DNA from: Hwanghaeella sp965227365
GTDB lineage: Bacteria; Pseudomonadota; Alphaproteobacteria; UBA8366; Aestuariispiraceae
Length of the DNA stretch: 64,000 nucleotides
Assembly: GCF_965227365.1 (NCBI RefSeq)
Contig: NZ_OZ245754.1
Location: 1,116,001 to 1,180,000 of the forward strand
Direction of reading: 5' to 3'
A program made the position numbers and the translations under genes. Every line of letters begins with the position of its first letter. The first letter of the stretch is position 1. The notes below the pieces were generated by a model. It ran no database searches. It had not been told where the DNA came from and worked only from the letters and a program-made list of their open reading frames with translations. Shown in pieces: positions 25,026 to 33,859 of the stretch.

Positions 25026-26807
25026 ATGCACGCCTACCGCACCCATACCTGCGGCCAGATTCGATTGAACGATGCCGGCCAGACCGTTCGCCTGGCGGGT
25101 TGGGTCCATCGCAAGCGCGACCACGGGAACCTGCTGTTCGTGGACCTGCGCGATCATACCGGCCTGACGCAATGCGTGATCGACAGTTCCGAAGACCTGT
25201 TCGAGACGGTGGAACGCCTGTCCAACGAATCCGTGATTTCGGTCACTGGGGAAGTGGTGAAGCGGACCGATGAGACGGTGAACCCGAATCTCCCGACCGG
25301 TGAGGTCGAGGTGGTGATCCGTTCGATTGAGGTTCTGTCGCGTGCCGACCAGCTGCCGATGCCCGTGAACCAGGATGCCAACTACCCGGAAGACATTCGC
25401 CTGAAATATCGCTTCCTGGACCTGCGCCGGGAAGAGATGCACCGCAACATCATGCTGCGCAGCCAGGTTATCTCCTCGATCCGCCAGCGCATGATCGGCC
25501 AGGGCTTTACGGAGTTTCAGACCCCGATCCTGACGGCGTCCAGCCCGGAAGGCGCGCGCGACTTCCTGGTGCCCAGCCGGTTGCATCCGGGCCAGTTCTA
25601 CGCCCTGCCGCAGGCGCCGCAGCAGTTCAAGCAGCTGATCATGATCGCGGGCTTCGACCGGTATTTCCAGATCGCCCCCTGCTTCCGGGACGAGGACGCC
25701 CGTGCCGACCGCTCGCCGGGCGAGTTCTATCAGCTCGATTTCGAGATGTCCTTCGTCACCCAGGAAGACGTTTTCGCGGCGATCGAACCGGTCCTGCATG
25801 GGGTGTTCGAGGAATTTGCCGACGGCCGCTCCGTCTCCCCGCTGCCTTTTGCACGGATCCCCTATAAGGAATCGATGCTGAAATACGGCAGCGACAAGCC
25901 GGACCTGCGCAACCCGATTGTGATCGCCGATGTTTCCGAAAGCTTCCGCGGATCGGATTTCAAGATTTTCGCCCGCCTGGTCGAGGAAGGGAACGTGGTT
26001 CGCGCCATTCCGGCGCCCGGCGCTTCGGCCCAGCCGCGCAGCTGGTTCGACAAGCTGAACTCCTGGGCTCAGGGCCAGGGGCAGGCGGGCCTCGGCTATA
26101 TCAATTTCAAGGAAGACGGCCCCGCCGGTCCGATCGCCAAGAACCTGGACGAAGCCCGGATCGCCGCGATCAAGGAAACCGCAGGCTGCAAGGACGGGGA
26201 CGCGGTGTTCTTTGTCTGCGGCAAGGAGGCGGCCGCCGCCGACTTCGCCGGGGCGGCGCGGACGGAAATCGGCAAGCAGCTTGAACTGATCGACGAGAAC
26301 CGTTTCGAATTCTGCTGGATCGTCGATTTCCCGATGTTCGAATTCGACGAGAAGCAGCAGAAGATCGACTTCTCCCACAACCCGTTCTCGATGCCCCAGG
26401 GCGGCATGGAGGCGCTGGAGAGCAAGGATCCGCTGGACATCCTGGCCTATCAGTACGACATCGTCTGCAACGGCGTGGAACTGTCCTCGGGCGCGATCCG
26501 GAACCATCTGCCGGAAGTGATGTACAAGGCCTTCGGCATTGCCGGTTACGGTCCGGAAGTGGTCGACAGCCGGTTCGGCGGCATGATCAACGCGCTGAAA
26601 CTGGGCGCCCCGCCGCACGGTGGCTCCGCGCCGGGTATCGACCGGATCGTGATGCTGCTGGCGGGTACGGAAAACATCCGCGAAGTCACCATGTTCCCGA
26701 TGAACCAGATGGCCCAGGACCTGATGATGGGCGCGCCCGCGCCGGTGGACGAGCACCAGCTGAAGGACGTCCATATCAAGCTCGACCTGCCGCTCGACAT
26801 GGAGTGA
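25026..26807 (+). CDS. aspS: Aspartyl-tRNA synthetase, probably non-discriminating
   Basis: Charges tRNA-Asp and, in the non-discriminating form, tRNA-Asn, which the GatCAB amidotransferase then converts. The start MHAYRTHTCG at 25026 gives 593 residues with the OB anticodon domain, class II catalytic core (motif 2 FRDEDARADRSPGEFYQLD, motif 3 GIDRIVMLL) and a GAD insertion. H33 in WVHRKRDHGNLLF matches the histidine position that marks non-discriminating bacterial AspRS; discriminating enzymes have Leu there. The spacer contains TTGACA (24937-24942), with no good -10 at the usual distance, and a TATAAT (24860-24865) of unclear direction. Confidence 0.97.
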   Translation: MHAYRTHTCGQIRLNDAGQTVRLAGWVHRKRDHGNLLFVDLRDHTGLTQCVIDSSEDLFETVERLSNESVISVTGEVVKRTDETVNPNLPTGEVEVVIRSIEVLSRADQLPMPVNQDANYPEDIRLKYRFLDLRREEMHRNIMLRSQVISSIRQRMIGQGFTEFQTPILTASSPEGARDFLVPSRLHPGQFYALPQAPQQFKQLIMIAGFDRYFQIAPCFRDEDARADRSPGEFYQLDFEMSFVTQEDVFAAIEPVLHGVFEEFADGRSVSPLPFARIPYKESMLKYGSDKPDLRNPIVIADVSESFRGSDFKIFARLVEEGNVVRAIPAPGASAQPRSWFDKLNSWAQGQGQAGLGYINFKEDGPAGPIAKNLDEARIAAIKETAGCKDGDAVFFVCGKEAAAADFAGAARTEIGKQLELIDENRFEFCWIVDFPMFEFDEKQQKIDFSHNPFSMPQGGMEALESKDPLDILAYQYDIVCNGVELSSGAIRNHLPEVMYKAFGIAGYGPEVVDSRFGGMINALKLGAPPHGGSAPGIDRIVMLLAGTENIREVTMFPMNQMAQDLMMGAPAPVDEHQLKDVHIKLDLPLDME

Positions 26808-26840
26808 CCTGCCAACGGGTCCGGCGGGATCAAGACGGCT

Positions 26841-28034
26841 CTATGGGACGATTTTGATGCCGCTGATCTTGTCTTTCGGCAGGTTCACGGGCGCATAGGT
26901 TTCAATGACGGTTTTTGCGGCCCGCCCGTCGGACCCCAATTTCGTGACGACCTCGACCGACTGGCCCAGACGGTCGGCGGCGGTTTGGTGCAGGGCTTGG
27001 GGGTGGTATTCGTTTCCCCCTTTCAGGTCCGAGTATTTCTCGTCATCGCCCGGCGTGCCGAAACGCATGCGCCCGAAAAATCCCCGTTCGAACGGCACGC
27101 CCAATATCGGGCGGTCGTATTTGATCATCTTGCTCATTAGGTACAGCGCCGTCAGGCTGTCATGCATGGCCGCGGTTGGTTGCGTTTCGTCCATGTTCAG
27201 TGCGACATGCGATGGATCGAGCTCCAGCCCCGTTTCCTCGCCGGTCCGCCGCAGCATCCAGCGCAGGGCGTTGTCGCTCAATCCGTGTTCGGCATAGCCG
27301 CCGCCCAGATCCGAATGGACGCCCGGGAACCATACCTGCTCGACGACCCGGCCCGGGGTGAGTTCCTCGCCGATCTTCTTCTGCCAGAGGGTCGGCCGGA
27401 AAGGCGCGCGCTTCTCATCAATGGCGATCGCGTGGAAGGCGCAGCGAACCTTGCTGGACAATGTGATGTCCAGGAACCGGTACTTCTTCTTCTGTTTCGA
27501 TGTCAGGCCGACCTTGTCCAGAACCGTTTCCGGTATCCCCAGGGCCCCGACCGTGTCCCAGACCCCCAGACACTCGACACCGACATCGTGCTGCGCCGCC
27601 ATCAAATCCGCGGGCAGGTCCTGCTGGGCCTTGAAACAGCGCCAGGCTTCGCCGACGCGGTACAGGTTCGTCTTGGTCATCAAGCCGAACTTGCACACCA
27701 GGCCCGCGAGCGTCCGCGCCGTGTACGCGCCGCGGGAGAACCCGAAAATGAAGATCTCGTCACCGGGTTCGTAGTTGTTGGCCAGGAAGCGATAACCGTC
27801 CAGGACGTTGTCCTCCAAGCCCTTGCCGAAGGCGCCGCCCATCAGCCGGTCCAGTTTGTTCCCGGTTCCGACACCGGCGTCATAGAAGGTGACCTGCGGA
27901 TTGCCCTTGGCATCGTGGGCCTTCACGCAGCGCATGATCTTCACGACATTGGTGATGGTGGATTCCGAGTCCTGGTCGTTCCAGGTGCCGTCGAGACAGA
28001 CGACCAGACGCTTCTTTTCGTATCCGTCGGGCAT
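26841..28034 (-). CDS. DUF2235 domain hydrolase-like protein
   Basis: A 397-residue alpha/beta hydrolase-like protein of the DUF2235 family. The ATG at 28034 is preferred over a TTG two codons upstream because GGAAGG lies eight bases before it. RLVVCLDGTWND at the N-terminus and the nucleophile elbow GFSRGAY (S100) are family signatures; VWFPGVHSDLGGGY near 235 holds further conserved residues. Some members are type VI secretion phospholipase effectors (Tle1-like), but nothing here indicates secretion and no T6SS gene is near. It lies downstream of, and on the same strand as, the LysR gene. Confidence 0.85.
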   Translation of the reverse strand: MPDGYEKKRLVVCLDGTWNDQDSESTITNVVKIMRCVKAHDAKGNPQVTFYDAGVGTGNKLDRLMGGAFGKGLEDNVLDGYRFLANNYEPGDEIFIFGFSRGAYTARTLAGLVCKFGLMTKTNLYRVGEAWRCFKAQQDLPADLMAAQHDVGVECLGVWDTVGALGIPETVLDKVGLTSKQKKKYRFLDITLSSKVRCAFHAIAIDEKRAPFRPTLWQKKIGEELTPGRVVEQVWFPGVHSDLGGGYAEHGLSDNALRWMLRRTGEETGLELDPSHVALNMDETQPTAAMHDSLTALYLMSKMIKYDRPILGVPFERGFFGRMRFGTPGDDEKYSDLKGGNEYHPQALHQTAADRLGQSVEVVTKLGSDGRAAKTVIETYAPVNLPKDKISGIKIVP

Positions 28035-28158
28035 GGCCAATTCCTTCCAACCTGCCGGAATGGGTTCTTGATATTAGACGTGTATCGCCATTAAGGCGCA
28101 CCAGATTACCGCGAACCGATGGCAGCGGGAAGGGATCGCCGATATCGGATCGGCAACG

Positions 28159-29076
28159 CTAGAGGCGCGGGGTGGCCGCTTCTTTGAGCGCCCAGTCGCG
28201 GAAGGCGGCGACGCGGGGCAGGGCGAGATTGCGTTTCGGATAGACCAGGAAGGGGCGGAAGGCGGTGGTGATTTCCGATCCTGTCTCGCCGAAGGGACGG
28301 ACCAGCTTTCCGTCCGCCAGTTCGCGTTGGATCATCGAGGACAGCGCAAGCGCGACGCCGAGCCCGTCGGCGGCGGCATGGGCCAGCATGGTATCGCTGC
28401 TGAACCGCAAGCCGCGCGTGACATCGACGCCGGTAACCCCGGCGGCCCGCAGCCACATCTGCCAGCTTGGCTGGGCGTCTCGCTCTTGCCGCCATTCCGG
28501 ATGCAGCAGGGTGTGGTGGCGTAGATCCTCCGGTTTGCGCAGGGGCTTGTCGCCGTCCAACAAGGCCGGGCTGCAGACCGGAAAGGCGACGTCCTGCATC
28601 AGGACATCCGCTTCCAGCCCATCGTAATTGCCGCGACCGTAGCGGATGGCGATATCGACCCGGTCGTTCTTGAAATCCGCCAATCGGTCCGTCGTATCGA
28701 TGCGGATGTCGATATCCGGATATTGCGACCGGAACCGCTCCAGCCGCGGCAACAGCCAGCGTTCTCCCATGGAGGGACTGGAACTGACCGTCAGGATATT
28801 GCCGTGGCGGTCGGACTGCAGGCGTCGGTTTGCTTCCGACAGCCGCTCGAAAGCCTCCTTCACATCTGGCAGGGCCATTTGCGCCGCTTCCGTCAGGATC
28901 AGGGAGCGGGTCGTGCGGCGGAACAAGGGCAGGCCGTAAAAATCCTCCAATTGCCGGATCTGCTGGCTCACCGCCGCCGGCGTGACGTGCAGCTCCTGCG
29001 CCGCCTTGGTGAAACTCAAATGGCGGGCGGCGGCCTCGAAGGCGCGAAGACTGTTCAGGGGCGGCAGATCGACCAT
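28159..29076 (-). CDS. LysR-family transcriptional regulator (GcvA-like)
   Basis: A 305-residue regulator: N-terminal winged helix with LNSLRAFEAAARHLSFTKAAQELHVTPAAVSQQIRQLE, linker helix, then a periplasmic-binding-like effector domain (about 90-300). The N-terminus resembles GcvA-type members. Divergent from the CmcJ-like gene, with a 159-base AT-rich spacer that has room for a regulator site; a LysR usually controls its divergent neighbour. Inducer unknown. Confidence 0.9.
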   Translation of the reverse strand: MVDLPPLNSLRAFEAAARHLSFTKAAQELHVTPAAVSQQIRQLEDFYGLPLFRRTTRSLILTEAAQMALPDVKEAFERLSEANRRLQSDRHGNILTVSSSPSMGERWLLPRLERFRSQYPDIDIRIDTTDRLADFKNDRVDIAIRYGRGNYDGLEADVLMQDVAFPVCSPALLDGDKPLRKPEDLRHHTLLHPEWRQERDAQPSWQMWLRAAGVTGVDVTRGLRFSSDTMLAHAAADGLGVALALSSMIQRELADGKLVRPFGETGSEITTAFRPFLVYPKRNLALPRVAAFRDWALKEAATPRL

Positions 29077-29235
29077 GCTTTATTATTAAGTAAATCTATC
29101 GAATATGCCAAGAAATCATCGTTTGCCGATTAGCGTGTTCGGGACGAAATTTAAAGGAACGCAGCGGGTGGGAAGCCACGCCAAGGAAATATGAACGATA
29201 GAAATACTTAAATAACCCTGTTCACGGAGCTTGTC

Positions 29236-30075
29236 ATGAATAGCATTTCACCGGTTTCGACCCGTCTGCCGTCCGACCGGACGCATGTCAGTGCGGTTCT
29301 GAACTTCATCGACCCGGCATCGCCCAATCCCAGGATCGACGTCGCCGGGGTCGGCTGGGAACACGGCCGAAACTATGCCTACGACCCGCGTGAGGTTCCG
29401 ATCGTGAACGGCCGTCAGGTACCGCGCGGACCGGCCTTGGATTGGGAAGGGTTTTCACTCTACTCGGTTCCGACGGCGTTGACCGGATTGGATGACGAGG
29501 ACGCGATCAAATCGATCTATTACCCTGAGATCCAAGCCCTGGTGAAGGACAAGACCGGCGCGGATGACGTGGTGATCTTCGATCATACGATCCGCATCGG
29601 CAGGGACGGGGCCGAGCGGCGGAAGCCGGTACATCATGTCCATAACGACTACACCGAACGCTCCGCGCCGCAGCGGGTCATCGACCTGTTGGGTGAGGAG
29701 GAGGGCCGCAGGCGTCTTCAGGGCCGTTACATTCAGGTCAATGCCTGGCGCCCTTTCGAGAATGTCGTGGAGGCCCTGCCGCTGGCCCTCGCGGATGCCC
29801 GCAGTGTACGCGAGAAGGACCTGATCGAGACCACGCTGGATTACGGCGATCGGCAGGGGCAGATCTATGAGCTTGCCCATAACCTGGGACAGCGCTGGTT
29901 CTACTATCCGCGGATGACGCCGGACGAAGTGATCCTGATCAAGGGCTTTGACAGCGCCCGTGACGGACGGGCACGCTTGTCGCCGCATACGGCGTTCGAG
30001 GATCCGACCACGCCGGAGGGCGCGGCGCCGAGGATCAGCATGGAAGTTCGCACCTTCGCCTTTTTTAACGACTGA
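29236..30075 (+). CDS. CmcJ/NvfI (AsaB-like) family putative oxidoreductase
   Basis: A 279-residue protein of the CmcJ/NvfI/AsaB type, a family named after cephamycin and fungal secondary-metabolite enzymes. RIDVAGVGWEHGRNYAYDPREVPIVNGR, then a central HHVHNDYT (H136, D138), match the family pattern with an HxD metal motif. Later motifs are INAWRPF-like VNAWRPFENVVEALPLAL and YPRMTPDEVILIKGFDS. The reaction is not established for bacterial members. Likely under the divergent LysR gene; GFA starts 16 bases downstream. Confidence 0.8.
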   Translation: MNSISPVSTRLPSDRTHVSAVLNFIDPASPNPRIDVAGVGWEHGRNYAYDPREVPIVNGRQVPRGPALDWEGFSLYSVPTALTGLDDEDAIKSIYYPEIQALVKDKTGADDVVIFDHTIRIGRDGAERRKPVHHVHNDYTERSAPQRVIDLLGEEEGRRRLQGRYIQVNAWRPFENVVEALPLALADARSVREKDLIETTLDYGDRQGQIYELAHNLGQRWFYYPRMTPDEVILIKGFDSARDGRARLSPHTAFEDPTTPEGAAPRISMEVRTFAFFND

Positions 30076-30091
30076 CGAAGCCGAGAGCAGG

Positions 30092-30478
30092 ATGAGCGAA
30101 AACAGCAGAACCTATACGGGATCGTGTCTATGTGGCGGTGTTCGATACACCGCCACCGGACCCATCAGCGACGTCGTCGCCTGTCACTGCGTGCAATGCC
30201 AGAAGACCTCGGGTTTCCATGTCGCGGCGACCCGGATGCCGGCGGCGCAGTTGCAGTTGGAGAAATCCGATAGCCTGAAATGGTTTCGCTCGTCCGAGCG
30301 CGCGGAACGCGGGTTCTGCGCCGCGTGCGGCGGCAACCTGTTCTGGCGCGAGGTCGGCGGCGAGTCGATCTCCGTCATGGCCGGAACGCTGGATCAGCCG
30401 ACCGGCTTGAGACTGGTTGAGAACATTTACACCGACTTCGCCGGTGACTATTACCCGCTGCCGAAGGTGATTAGATAG
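30092..30478 (+). CDS. GFA-family zinc protein (Gfa-like, DUF636)
   Basis: A 128-residue zinc-binding protein of the family named after glutathione-dependent formaldehyde-activating enzyme. The ATG at 30092 is chosen because the zinc region starts right after it. Cysteines follow the family order: C12 and C14 (SCLCGGV), C31, C33 and C36 (CHCVQC), and C76, C79 (FCAACGG). The name does not establish activity; many members are uncharacterised. Located 16 bases after the CmcJ-like gene, probably in the same transcript. Confidence 0.88.
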   Translation: MSENSRTYTGSCLCGGVRYTATGPISDVVACHCVQCQKTSGFHVAATRMPAAQLQLEKSDSLKWFRSSERAERGFCAACGGNLFWREVGGESISVMAGTLDQPTGLRLVENIYTDFAGDYYPLPKVIR

Positions 30479-30539
30479 GGCGTAGATCCGTTCCGCCTTC
30501 ATAAGTTTCCCATTATAAACTTTTCGGCTAGCGTGCGGT

Positions 30540-31811
30540 ATGATCGGACGCACGCTTCTCATCTTCCTCGCCGTGTTTTGGACCTATGCGTCGCTGCCCG
30601 CGCAAGCGCAGGCGGGGCAGCGTCTGGCCCTTATCATCGGCAATTCGGCCTACAGGACCGCGCCGCTGCCGAACCCGGTGAATGATGCCGCCCTGATGGC
30701 GGAGACGTTGGCCGGGCTAGGATTTGCCGTGAAACTCCACACCGACCTGACCCGGCGGGACATGCGGCGCGCGATCGTCGATTTCGGACAAACCCTGGAA
30801 GAGGCGCCGAGCGGGTCCGTGGCGCTGATCTATTACGCCGGCCACGGCATCCGCATCGACGGGGAGAACTATCTGATCCCGGTCGACGCCGAGATTTCCG
30901 ATCCGCTGGACGTAAAGATCGAAGGGGTGCAGGCCTCGACCGTGCTGGAAACGCTCAACCGATACGAGGGCCTGAACATCGTCGTGCTCGACGCCTGCCG
31001 GAACAATCCGTTCGAAGGCGGCACACGGTCGGGCGGCGGCGGTCTGGCCCGCATGGATGCGCCGACCGGCACGCTGGTCGCGTTTTCGACCGCGCCCGGC
31101 CGCGTGGCGGAGGACGGTGACGGCAGCAACAGTCCCTATACCAGGGCGCTCGCGCGTTCGATGCAGATCCCGGGATTGAAGGTGGAGGATGTCTTCAAGC
31201 GGGTGCGGGTCGAGGTTCTGGAGCGGACCAGCAATCGCCAGGTGCCCTGGGAATCCTCCTCCCTGATCGGGGATTTCTATTTCAACGGACAGGCCGCCGC
31301 AGCCGTGCCGCCCGCGGCGCAGCCCGTCCCCGTGCCGCCGGTCCCGCGCCAATCCATCATCAGCGGCGATATCGAACGAGCCATGGCCGATCCACTGCCC
31401 GGTCCGTCCGGCTTGTTGTTTCCCGATACGCTGGAGACGGTCGACAAGGTTCCCGCGACGCAACCGACACCGGTCGACGGGGTTTGGCGCTTGGATATCA
31501 CCGGGGGCACGCGGTTCAGGATCGAACAGGGGAGGCTGTACACGGTCGACGGCTACCACTTGCTGCCGGTGACCTCGGTATCGCCGGGCAAGATCACCGG
31601 GCACAGTTTCAAGCGCGACAAGGCCGGGTCCTATATCGGCTATGACGTGACGATCTCCGGCCCGGTCTACATGACCCTGCAGCCGGACATGACCCTGAAG
31701 ATCGTCGGCGACGGCGCCGTGATCGATTTCGAGAGTTACATGACCCTGGTTGCCGCCGACGATCCGGCGGCTTTCGAGGAGGAATTGCTCTCGGTTCGGG
31801 CGGCTGAATAA
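30540..31811 (+). CDS. Secreted caspase-like (C14) protease with C-terminal domain
   Basis: A 423-residue protein with a signal peptide (residues 1 to about 25, AQAQA cleavage). The caspase fold follows: LALIIGNSAY, H102 in YYAGHG, and C153 in VVLDACRNNPF form the catalytic dyad. After about residue 245 a Pro/Ala-rich linker (AAAVPPAAQPVPVPPVPRQ) leads to a roughly 150-residue C-terminal region without a recognised domain (starts near TPVDGVWRLDITGGT). Periplasmic or exported orthocaspase-type protease; target unknown. Confidence 0.85.
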   Translation: MIGRTLLIFLAVFWTYASLPAQAQAGQRLALIIGNSAYRTAPLPNPVNDAALMAETLAGLGFAVKLHTDLTRRDMRRAIVDFGQTLEEAPSGSVALIYYAGHGIRIDGENYLIPVDAEISDPLDVKIEGVQASTVLETLNRYEGLNIVVLDACRNNPFEGGTRSGGGGLARMDAPTGTLVAFSTAPGRVAEDGDGSNSPYTRALARSMQIPGLKVEDVFKRVRVEVLERTSNRQVPWESSSLIGDFYFNGQAAAAVPPAAQPVPVPPVPRQSIISGDIERAMADPLPGPSGLLFPDTLETVDKVPATQPTPVDGVWRLDITGGTRFRIEQGRLYTVDGYHLLPVTSVSPGKITGHSFKRDKAGSYIGYDVTISGPVYMTLQPDMTLKIVGDGAVIDFESYMTLVAADDPAAFEEELLSVRAAE

Positions 31812-31866
31812 CGGTTCTCTCAAAAATCGTTGGCAAAATGGGGCGTTTGGGCCTATTTCCCGCGCC

Positions 31867-33225
31867 ATGAACACAACACCTGAAAACGCAGCCCCGGCCG
31901 CGCCCGCGAAAGTCGGCCTGGTCAGTCTCGGCTGCCCCAAGGCGCTCGTCGATTCCGAACGGATCATCACCAAGCTGCGGTCCGAAGGCTATCAACTATC
32001 CCCCGATTACGACGGGGCGGATGTGGTTATCGTCAATACCTGTGGCTTCCTGGACAGCGCCAAGGCGGAAAGTCTTGAGGCGATCGGCGAGGCGATGGAT
32101 GAAAACGGCCGCGTCATCGTCACCGGCTGCATGGGCGTCGACGAGGATCTGATCCGGACGCAGTTCCCGAACGTGCTGGCCGTGACGGGCCCGCAGCAAT
32201 ACGAGCAGGTCGTCGGCGCGGTGCATGATGCCGTCCCCCCGGCGCACGATCCGTTCCAGGACCTCGTCCCGCCGGAAGGGCTGCGCCTGACGCCGCGGCA
32301 TTACGCCTATCTGAAGATTTCCGAAGGCTGCAACAACAGCTGCAGCTTCTGCATCATCCCGTCGATGCGCGGCAAGCTGGCCAGCCGCCCGGCCGCCAAG
32401 GTGATGTATGAGGCGGAACGCTTGGTGAAGGCGGGGGTTAAGGAATTGCTCGTCATCTCCCAGGATACCAGCGCCTATGGCGTCGACCTGAAATATGCCG
32501 AGAGCAATTGGAACGGTCGCCCGGTGAAGGCGAAGTTCTACGACCTGGCCGAGGCGCTGGGCGAACTCGGCGTCTGGGTGCGGATGCACTACGTCTACCC
32601 ATACCCGCATGTGGATCAGGTCATCCCCCTGATGGCCGAGGGCAAGATCCTGCCCTATCTCGACATTCCCTATCAGCATGCCAGCCCCAAGGTGCTGAAA
32701 GCCATGCGCCGCCCGGGCAAGACCGAGCGGACGCTGGACAACATCCAGTCCTGGCGGCGCGACTGTCCGGACCTCGTCCTGCGGTCGACCTTCATCGTCG
32801 GCTTCCCCGGCGAGACGGAGGAGGACTTCCAGTACCTGCTGGACTGGATGACCGAGGCGCAATTGGACCGGGTCGGCTGTTTCAAATACGAGAATGTCGA
32901 CGGCGCGGCGGCCAAGGAACTCGACGGCCATGTGCCGGACGAGGTGAAGCAGGAACGCTGGGACCGCTTCATGGCGCATCAGCAGGCGATCAGCGAAAAG
33001 CGCCTCGCCGCGCGCGTCGGACAGACGCTGGATGTCCTGATCGACAGCGTCGACGGGGAAGGGGCCGTCGGGCGGTCCTATGCGGACGCGCCGGAAATCG
33101 ACGGCAATGTCTTCATCGACGACCCCCGACGTCCTGATGGGGGCGACCTCAAACCGGGCGACATGGTGAAGGTCGAAATCGACGAGGCAAGCGACTACGA
33201 CCTGTGGGGACAGGTCAAGGGCTGA
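31867..33225 (+). CDS. rimO: Ribosomal protein S12 methylthiotransferase RimO
   Basis: Radical-SAM enzyme that adds a methylthio group to an aspartate of ribosomal protein S12. The start MNTTPENAAP at 31867 gives 452 residues; the frame runs further upstream into the end of the previous gene. The auxiliary-cluster cysteines are in SLGCPKAL, NTCGFLDSA and VTGCMG; the radical-SAM cluster is C155, C159 and C162 (CNNSCSFC). Radical-SAM barrel, then a C-terminal TRAM domain (about 380-450, RVGQTLDVLIDSV). Assigned RimO rather than MiaB from the GLVSLGCPKALVDSERI pattern. Confidence 0.95.
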   Translation: MNTTPENAAPAAPAKVGLVSLGCPKALVDSERIITKLRSEGYQLSPDYDGADVVIVNTCGFLDSAKAESLEAIGEAMDENGRVIVTGCMGVDEDLIRTQFPNVLAVTGPQQYEQVVGAVHDAVPPAHDPFQDLVPPEGLRLTPRHYAYLKISEGCNNSCSFCIIPSMRGKLASRPAAKVMYEAERLVKAGVKELLVISQDTSAYGVDLKYAESNWNGRPVKAKFYDLAEALGELGVWVRMHYVYPYPHVDQVIPLMAEGKILPYLDIPYQHASPKVLKAMRRPGKTERTLDNIQSWRRDCPDLVLRSTFIVGFPGETEEDFQYLLDWMTEAQLDRVGCFKYENVDGAAAKELDGHVPDEVKQERWDRFMAHQQAISEKRLAARVGQTLDVLIDSVDGEGAVGRSYADAPEIDGNVFIDDPRRPDGGDLKPGDMVKVEIDEASDYDLWGQVKG

Positions 33226-33244
33226 TCTCAGCCCCTCCCTTCCG

Positions 33245-33751
33245 TCACTGCAACGAGATCGACGAGTCCACCGGCACGTTGCCGCGAATTGTCTGCAGCA
33301 CGACGCAATAGCGTTCGGTCAGCTTGTGCAGGCTGGCCAGTTGCTCTTCCGACGCATCGGCATCCAGTTCGAATTTGAGCTCAATGGCATCGAGGCCGAC
33401 TGGTGCTTCCCTGTCGACGCCCAATGTGCCGCGCGCATCGAACACGCCGCTGGCCGTGACCGTGCCGTCACGGACAGGAATGTCGAGCGCGGTGGCGACC
33501 GCTTTCAAGGTGACGCCGGCGCAGGCGACAAGCGCTTCCAGCAGCATGTCGCCGGAGCAAAGCTGCGATCCGTCGCCGCCGGTCGCCGGGTGCAGGCCCG
33601 CTTCCGCGATCGCCTTGCCGGTCTCGATCCGGCAGGCGATACCGTCGCCCAGCCGTCCCTCGGCCTTCAAGATGACCCGCGCGGCATCCGGGTTGTCCCG
33701 GTACTTTTCCTTGATCGGCGCCTGCAGGGCGCGCAACTCATCCGCCTTCAT
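33245..33751 (-). CDS. OsmC/Ohr-family protein
   Basis: A 168-residue peroxiredoxin-like thiol protein of the OsmC family. The two active-site cysteines are C77 in ALVACAGVTL and C149 in LTERYCVVLQ, at the expected spacing. Further cysteines at 40 and 65 are extra. Convergent with rimO and downstream of the GMC gene on the same strand. Likely reduces organic hydroperoxides; an OsmC member of unknown substrate is the safe reading. Confidence 0.85.
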   Translation of the reverse strand: MKADELRALQAPIKEKYRDNPDAARVILKAEGRLGDGIACRIETGKAIAEAGLHPATGGDGSQLCSGDMLLEALVACAGVTLKAVATALDIPVRDGTVTASGVFDARGTLGVDREAPVGLDAIELKFELDADASEEQLASLHKLTERYCVVLQTIRGNVPVDSSISLQ

Positions 33752-33859
33752 GGCGTTTCCCCTTCCAGTGTTACGATTGTTGCCCGAAGGCTAAGCGCGT
33801 GGCCGGGGCGGGTCAAAGCCCTGACCGGTCCTAACCCGACACGCTTGCGTGAGGTCGCC

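Noticed and set aside
25005..26774. Long minus-strand open frame opposite aspS (589 codons)
   Set aside because: Exact antisense of a highly conserved synthetase; composition is the usual GC-rich shadow.
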